From Engraulis encrasicolus (lineage: Eukaryota > Chordata > Actinopteri > Clupeiformes > Engraulidae), in NCBI RefSeq assembly GCF_034702125.1, contig NC_085878.1, positions 17,123,557 through 17,187,556 on the forward strand: a stretch of DNA of 64,000 bases, given 5' to 3'. Under the pieces are notes generated by a model. That model was not told the DNA's origin. It ran no database searches and saw only the letters and a program-made list of their open reading frames with translations. This document shows, one piece after another, positions 56,324-64,000 of this stretch. How positions within the stretch are numbered: the first letter of the stretch is position 1; every line of letters starts with the position of its first letter. The position numbers and the translations under genes were made by a program.

Positions 56324-58498
56324 TCTGCACTCTTTGTTTCATGAGAAGTCACTTAATTCTAAATAAGCACTTTATCCTTGAGGGGGATTTGTCACCAGCT
56401 CTGACTCCCAGGACAGCCCAAGTAAACACATTATTAGCAGAAATGTATACAGTCACTCAGCGGAATGAGCCGGCTGTAAGCAGCTTGCTGATGACAGGGT
56501 GTGTTAATAGAGAATTGATGTCCGCGCCATTTCTCCAGCTTAGCCGTCAGGCATTGATGAAATGAGCGTGACGTCAGCTTGCAGTCGGTGGGCTGCTCAC
56601 GACCACTGTCAATACTGTGTAGCGTGTTGGAAGTTTGAAGAAAAAATTATGAAAGAAATAGGACAAAATAGGAAAGAAAAGCGGAAATGAAAACATACAT
56701 CATCAGTGTTATTAAGTATGGTGCAAATATTAGTTCGTGCTTTCATAAAAGCCAATCAGGAAATTGGCCAATAAAACACAGTCTAGTGAATCGGCCACTG
56801 ATGTTTTATGCAAGCCATGAGGCTATCAAACTGCCTTCCCACCCCCAGAAAGTGGCAGCCTGCTCAGGGCTGTCTCGTGAAGGATGGTGGACCACCTACA
56901 ACTTACCTTAAGAAATTATTTCATACTGTTTATTTTATGTCAAAAATACCCGATTGTGTATCAGAAAAGGCAATTTTTCCCATCTGCAGTTTCACATTTA
57001 AGTAGTTGGTAATTTATATGAGAGCACATTGTATCAAAAAATGACACTCCTTTGCATTTTCTTATGGCAGGTTGACAAGCTATTAACCTTAGTGGTCTGC
57101 AGAAGTAACAGTGTCAAGTTGAGCTTTTTTCCTGTACTGCCACAACAGCTGTACTGATTTTGTGTGACTTGTGTTGCCAGCCAAAATCCCTACAATTTCA
57201 CTTCTATTGGCCATAGTTGGATAGTATATAGGGCTATCACACAAACTGGGCAAATTATTAGTTTTTTATTTCAACTGAAAAACTCTTTGTTGACCTTATG
57301 TACACATTTGCTCGCCGCAGTATTCCAACCCTCCGCACAGTGTTCTCTTGTGCTGCATGCGTGACGAGTGGATTCCCTATGTTAACCACCACAAGAGCTC
57401 ACTCCACAAATCTGTGATGGGGCCTAACCTGCTGCACAGTAATAAAGCAAAGTTTAAGAGGCTCAGAAGTATCCCCCTTTAATGCCATTAATTCTTATTG
57501 TCATTTAAGAGGATGAGCAGGGCCGTGGGTGGAGAGGGATGGGCTTTTTACAGTGCTCCACTTTAATTTATAGCCAGACTCCCCCCACACTCTTACAGGC
57601 TCCGTATCCCGCACACCTGCCTACAGGCACTGGGGAGGTCTACTCTGTTTGGCCTGCCCTGACCACTGTGGAGAGGAGACTGCAACATCTTGCCTCTTTT
57701 CACAACACCAGGATAGCAATGCTGATGTATGATGCTTGTGCGCAGCAAGGAAATGTTGGAACTTGTGGATAAGAAACAGTCAAGTGAAATTGCATGGTAC
57801 TACCGCGTGAAACTATGAACGATTAATGCATTGAACACAACTGCTATAAATGAGAAACTGCCCGTTTTGTTACGATGTGAATGCTAGCAAGCAAAAAAAA
57901 TCCAAGATTGTGTGCCAATTCCATTACGCTGAACGACGATGTCTGTAACATGGCATAGAATGAGTGACTTACTTGTGAAATTAAACCACAGACTTCAGAA
58001 AGCATGAAAAGAGCTTTGTGGAACAAAATAAAACAGTGAAATGTATCAAAGCAAGATACAATATTTCACCACTTCTCTGCTCTCTTCTAAACTCTTGAAG
58101 GCAACACAAGGATTAAATCCAATTAGCATTGCAGTGTTTCACAAGACTGCAGTGGGGAATAGACTCGTAATTGGTCTGAAGACAATTAGCAGAATTAATC
58201 CCATCCGAACTCGGAGAATACAGGCAGATTTATACAGTATTCCCCAGGCGGTTTCATTAGGAGGCTTTTCCTTTTTATTTAATTTTAGTTAGACTACTCA
58301 TAACAATTCTAATGATGCTAGTATTGATTTAGCATGCCAAGAAGGCCCTTCTCATTCCTAATGCGGGGAGCGCAGCGTGCCTTTGTTATGGCTATTGTGG
58401 TGGGACTTGAAAGCCCTACTACCTCAAATGAGAAATACCTAAAGGGACCCAAAATTTTGGGAGCCTCCCTGCCTAATGAACATGGCCATTAAACGGAA
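56321..58498. other. unique non-coding DNA
   Basis: No gene or repeat is recognised. Positions 56340-56580 are single-copy with tgctgatgacaggg and gcgtgacgtcagc words, a possible conserved element. Confidence 0.4.
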
Positions 58499-58568
58499 TG
58501 TGTGTGTGTGTGTCTGTGTCTGTGTGTGTCTGTGTCTGTGTCTGTGTCTGTGTCTGTGTCTGTGTCTG
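58499..58568. repeat. (TGTGTC)n hexanucleotide array
   Basis: A TG run grading into about eight tgtgtc units. This is the only clear hexamer array in the window. Confidence 0.95.
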
Positions 58569-61500
58569 GAGTCATGTTGTTGTCCCCACTGCTTGTGACA
58601 AAGATGATAATTAAAAGTATGTGCTGGGTGTGTCAACCAAAACACAGGTACTTTCTAAATGTTATGCACTAATTATATTATTTTCCAAAAAATGGTATTT
58701 CAGTCCTTACCATAAATTGCATACCCCACAACCTCACTGAGGGGGTTCTTCACTAGCTATCACAATGCGATACCACATGGAATAAAGATTCATTGCTACA
58801 TAAATCATGCGTCTCCCAGTGGCTTAAACCTCTGTAAGTAAACTTGATACTTGAGATAAAGCTGGACCAGAATGGAATCATGAAACCCCACTTTTGGGGA
58901 AATATCACATGAAACAGTTCGATAAGTGAGCCAGAGGGACAGAGAGTTAGCGAGACAAGGAAAATATGGCTTTAGATGTCAGGCCACATCAATTTGGTGA
59001 GTGAAAATCCAGAGCATTTTGTGCTCTGAACACAACACAAAGGGGAAAAGGGTTGGTCTGTGACTCTCTCTCCCACATGGTCACTCAAGCGTCTGCGAAA
59101 AAAATAGAGCTGCAAGCAGCTTTTTGTTGTGGCGCCGGGAATCCTATGCATGGAAAATGAACAAGGCATCTGATGCATAAAAGTAGTCAAATGCTGAACG
59201 GGGGACAGACCCACTAGGCCAAAGATCAATAAAGAGAAAAAGGGTTGAAGACCTCTCCATGTCATGCCAGGTCAACCTGTGCCATTGGTAAACACAAGCA
59301 CTTTAAAAAAGCGCCTCGGAGCAACCAAAACATGCATGGGGAGCACCAACGTTAACAATGACAAACGATGGCATGTGTATTTTTTCCCCTCTTTATTACC
59401 ATAAAGCAATATAAACTGAAGGACACTAGTCTATTGAGAGAGTTAACGGCTAATGTTCCATATCAGATATGGACAATGTCAGGACTGCATACAGATTAGG
59501 CCGTGTCCTTCCCTCCCCCTGGGGAATTAAGGGGTTGACACCACGCTGGCTGCCAAGTACATTACTGTAACACGCCGGTGCAGTGCCAGCCATGTCCTCC
59601 CTGGGCTATTAACCCCTCGCGCTCTCCGCCGAAACTCAATACCCCATGCAGCCAGGCCAAACCAAGCCTCCATACCTCTCTCTCTCTCTCTCCCCATGCA
59701 CCGGTGATGAACTACCCCCTCCTACTCATTAAGATGGGGGCAGTGGAGCGGGTAGCTGAACGGAGGGCATGTATGACCTGGTGATATCTGTATAAAGCAA
59801 TGGCAGCTGTGGACGTTTTGGATTGGGGGAGGGTTGGGGGGGGGTAGATAGGTCAGTCCTCTGTTGCTTGTTGTCAACATGCATTTTTTGTCAATAGTTT
59901 TTAAGCTTACAGTGCATAGCATCTTTGCGGTAGTAGTATTATAGAAGTGTGTGCAATTTTGCACCTTCTGCCAAACTGGGTTCTGCCACAATGGGTTCAC
60001 TCTGGTGTCAATGTATCAGTGTTGCTGAAGCATTTTTATCATGCGTATCTGTGTCCTCTCATAACAGAGGTCAGCTATAGGCTTCACGTACTGTATACTG
60101 CTATTTGGGAATGATGTCCTTTGTATGTGTAGTAACACCAGAAGATGGAACAAAGCAGGCCCTCCCCCACCCCAACTTTCCATCCCAGAGGATCCATATA
60201 AGCAATGCACTGTACTGAACTAACACACTGTGGTGAGAAACCTTTTATTTGTCAGATTTATTTTCCTTTTTTCATTAAGAATGTATTGCAGCACAGAGCA
60301 TTTTCTATTCCGATGATCAAATCAGATTTACTGTCTTAATTAGATTTTCATTACTCATATTGCCCAAGGCTATTTTCAAAAAAGATACCTCCATAATTAT
60401 AGCGCAACGATTTAAAGTATTAATTTAAAGCATGTCTGTCATTCTAATGTCACTACAACCCATTCCACCTATCTGTGTGCTCTGTGAACATGACTGCAGC
60501 TTGAATGGGCCGTATTTATTATTCTATAGTGTATAGGGGACACTTTTTTTTGCTACGCGTGTGCTTAATCTTTTAAACAACCTCTCATGGTCTCTAGTTA
60601 AAGACATTTTGTATTTACTGTCTATTTCAGTGGGTATTCAGGTGAGAGAAGCAGTTCTAAGTTGGCTAAACGTGTTATATTGCTAATAACATCAGTAATA
60701 TTTGCCAATTCTTCAGCCTTATTCTATATCTGCTTTATGCAGCAAGTTAGAATCGTTGAATTTCCTTTTCCCCATCTTTCCGTTCATCCATCCATGCCCA
60801 GTTTGATATAATACATGGTGTTATTTATGCGATCATTCATCCCTGACTGGATGCGATCGAGTGCACCATTGCTACAAACACATGATTCGTCCCATTTCTT
60901 GTGCTGCAGTGGCATGCTTTGTTTGAGCAAATATAAATATTTCTTCCTAACCACAGTTTTTACGGTCATGTGGTGGAAACCGTAGCTTGAAATGTGTCAG
61001 ATGTTACAGTCATGCACTATCCTATGTGAAGAGCATAGGCTAGCAGTGTGTGGGTTACCCATTGTCACTGTAGTTTTTTAGAGTGCTCAAACGTGATTTC
61101 CTGTGCGCCATTTGAGGTCATAGGTGTTCATGTGACCACATCATTTAACATCAGCTCTCAAAGCTGTCAAATGCTAAGAACAACACGGTGGACCTATAAA
61201 GAAACCTAGGGACCAGAGAGGAACATTCAGGTGTTGTTCACGCTCATAAAGCCTCTCTTCTCATTTCAGCAGCTAATCCCATGCTATATTGATGGCTTAA
61301 GGCCTCGGCTGGAGATAGAAAAGCAATGGTGCAGGACTGATGCAAGTGTTAATTGATTGTATCCGCTAAACAAACAAATGACATGCTTGAGTGGCGCACA
61401 CTATATTTTTTTCAGTGGCAGCGGGAAATGCATTGTTTCACTTTCAAATATTTACCTTGGTGTAGCTCATTCTCGATTATGTGCGCTGCACATACATAGG

Positions 61501-64000
61501 CATCAGCAATCTCCACTGCACACTCCAGACGCAGTAAAAGTGATTGACTGTTGGCTGAAGAGAGCACAAGGGAATTCCCATGCCATGTGCAACCTCTTAA
61601 ACTCGCATGTTACTCTCCTGCCAGACTCAAACAATGGAAACATGATTTGATGAGTGAGTGGCATTTTACATGCCATGTTCAAATTGACAGAAACATGCAT
61701 TAGTTTGCCGTAATGACATCAGAAGATGTTTTCCCCTCCTTTGACGTAATGCACGCCAAACCATTGCATTATTTTAGTCTTTAAGGAGGACAAAACCTTT
61801 TACCTACTTTCCATCCTAACCACAAGGGTTTTCCACAAAACGCTTGTGTTTTTGCCAGTCCACTAACCATTGTTTCCTGCCTCCGCTACCCAGCAACCAC
61901 TTGGCCAACTATGCAACTTGTCATATCTACTATTTTTACCTCAAGTTTAAGCAAGCAGGTTTTTTCAAACGGGGTATCAGTGGTGAAGCTGTCCAATGGT
62001 AGGGCAAGAAGGGATTTAAAACTATGTTTAAAATGGCTAACACTTGGCATTATGGTAGGATTTACTGAGATTTACTGAGGTAGGTTTTCTTTACCAAAGG
62101 GAAAGTAAGGTTTCCCTTTTTTCAGCTGTCTTGAGAATGTTTACGGGTAATTACATTTCACATGAAGCATTGTGAATCCTAAATCTAACAGGTCCTTTGT
62201 TAATCATGTTTCCCAGAGTATCAGTCAAAACACCCAAATGGTGATTAATCAACCCCAAAAGAACACTTTGGCTGGAGCGTTAATGAGATTTCAAAACAAG
62301 CGTCGAGTGAACGGGCGTTGAGGGAGCAGCACTTGTGATGTGAACCATATAATCACTACTTTCTGGAGTGTTTTCTCAAAGTCACAAGTCCGGTGTTTGC
62401 ATTTCAAACATGATGATTATTCAATGTGCTTTTTTTTACCTGGGTTTTAGAATTTCGTTAGAGATCAGAACATTGTTACCCTCAAGACATTATTCAAAAT
62501 GTAACACCAGTCAGAAAGCTTCCATGTTGTCTTACTGGCAGAAGGACACATACTGTGTCTTCGAACAGATTATTTTTCTTTTGTAACCTTTAGGCTATAA
62601 GTATGTGTGGACAAGAGCGAATCCAATGTACATAAATATTGCAGATGGGCTACTAAACAGCAAGCCCTTTGTGCAGCCAAGAATGGTTCCCACTGCACAG
62701 GACCAGCCATCTGACTCTCCTCCCCAATGCTTTGGCCGATCGTTTTCCTCGCTCGATACCCAAACTGGGCCAGTAGTACGTCTCACTCTTTATTTTCTCT
62801 GTTTTTTCTTTCTTTCTCGTCTTCTTTCCTATCCAAACTACCACTGGGTCATTCCTGGCTCCCCAGCGGCTCCACTGCTCTGTGTTAAAATCATCTGAGC
62901 TGCGTGCATGGTGGAGACGTATGAGTGTGTTCCCATGTAAATTATGATCATAGACAGACTGCCTCTGTTTTTGTTTTTGGCAAAAAAAAATATCCTGAAA
63001 TTTAAAACAGGGAGAAACCCTCCCCTTGTTCATGCCTGCGCTGCCGATCTGCACATTCAATTAAGTTCGCCAGTTTGAGCAGAATGTTTCCTGTTATTAC
63101 TACACTTCCGCAAAACACGTTTGCTCCTGCTGGTGCGGCGGGATTTATTCAAAACAGCGGAGTAAATCAAAGTTAACAGTGAGAGGTATGGGAATACTCA
63201 TCAGAACACATCTGAATGGTTTTGCAGAGGTTTTATGTTTTTTTATTCCGTTTCTCACATCCATATATCTCACATTTCCCTTAATGGGATTGACCCTGTG
63301 CAAACACAAAAAGAGCTTAGTGAGTTATGGCCTGATAGTGCAAAAGTGAGCAGTAGAGTATCTTAGACCATTTCTTTCCAGAAATACTAAAAATGATATT
63401 TGTGCTGAGTGTTACGATAGAACAGCAAATGTACGGCCTAGTCAAATAAATCTAAGAAAATGCAGTATTGGGAATCACCTGTCCATATCTTGACTTGAGT
63501 TTGCCCAGTGGTGCAGCAGTAATGGTAGGGTTTGGGCAGACACCGTGCTGCCTATGGTAGTTTGTTGTGGGCTCTGCGAGGGGGAGGGGAGGGTACGCGG
63601 GGTGGCAGTGAGCCCCAGGGCAGCCCAGCACAGCAGCGCTCCATTAGAGAGGGTGCAAACCTTGCAACAATGCAGTGACATCCTCGTTTTTCACCCTGGG
63701 CCGCAACATTTCTCACAGACTGACCCTTCAATACTGGAGGCTTCAGTCGGACCTTCACCGAGATGGAGACCTTAGCCGTCAGGAAAAGTCAAGAGACTGT
63801 TAACCTTTCACCCCAGTGAGAAGACTACCACTGAGCTAGTCATACCGAAGCAGCTTTTTAAACATCTCAGCTTGCAGGCCCTGAAGGGTATATTCATCAG
63901 TCTAACACGAGGCAACATGTACAGTTCACTTTGAACAGACTTTTGTGAATAGGGTGTTGAGCTTGCCCACTGGTCGTTGTTGCTTTATAATTTATAGTAG
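58569..64000. other. unique non-coding DNA, few repeats
   Basis: The quietest part of the window. A possible dispersed-repeat edge (gagctgcaagcagcttttt, 59108-59126) resembles wording seen in fish repeats, but boundaries are unclear. A poly-G run lies near 59837-59847. No exon, RNA gene or long microsatellite is recognised. Confidence 0.4.

Overview
This window reads as non-coding DNA from a vertebrate, most likely a ray-finned (teleost) fish. Evidence: more than twenty long (CA)n/(TG)n and (CT)n/(GA)n arrays, tRNA-derived SINEs of a type common in fish, many short hAT-type DNA transposons with intact target-site duplications, and long unique AT-rich stretches without exons. I recognise no intact protein-coding gene, rRNA or tRNA gene. 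Nearly every long open frame is a dinucleotide array read as Thr-His, Cys-Val, Ser-Leu or Arg-Glu repeats. The only recognisable protein remnant is the N-terminal start of a BED-finger hAT transposase near 31.85 kb.

Layout. 0-13 kb: unique intergenic (or giant-intron) DNA broken by microsatellites, a 5'-truncated minus-strand SINE at 3.7 kb and a short hairpin element at 7.95 kb. 13.1-19.3 kb: a 6.15 kb foldback-like composite whose inverted arms are each built of ~153 bp tandem units. Its core holds a 2.3 kb hAT element (8 bp duplication), a separate inverted-repeat dispersed element and a perfect 166 bp tandem duplication. 21.5-22.3 kb: a degenerate ~220 bp tandem repeat interrupted by a 219 bp hAT MITE. 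24.2-25.0 kb: another degenerate local tandem repeat. 25.9-29.4 kb: two related CA mega-arrays sharing an embedded unique word, then a SINE with a 12 bp duplication. 31.6-33.9 kb: a hAT element with the transposase remnant and a second DNA transposon nested inside. 37.1 kb: a palindromic MITE followed by two X-box-like motifs. 38-50 kb: mostly unique DNA, with several stretches that look like conserved regulatory elements (inference only). 50.7-52.0 kb: two more hAT-type elements. 52.6 kb: a second SINE. 53.5-56.3 kb: compound TG/GA and CA/CT arrays. 56.3-64 kb: quiet unique DNA.

No genes work together here in the usual sense. The content is a layered record of transposition (at least six terminal-inverted-repeat elements, two of them in a nest), tandem amplification and microsatellite growth in a gene-poor region. 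Family assignments rest on terminal sequences and target-site duplications read by eye; no database search was possible.
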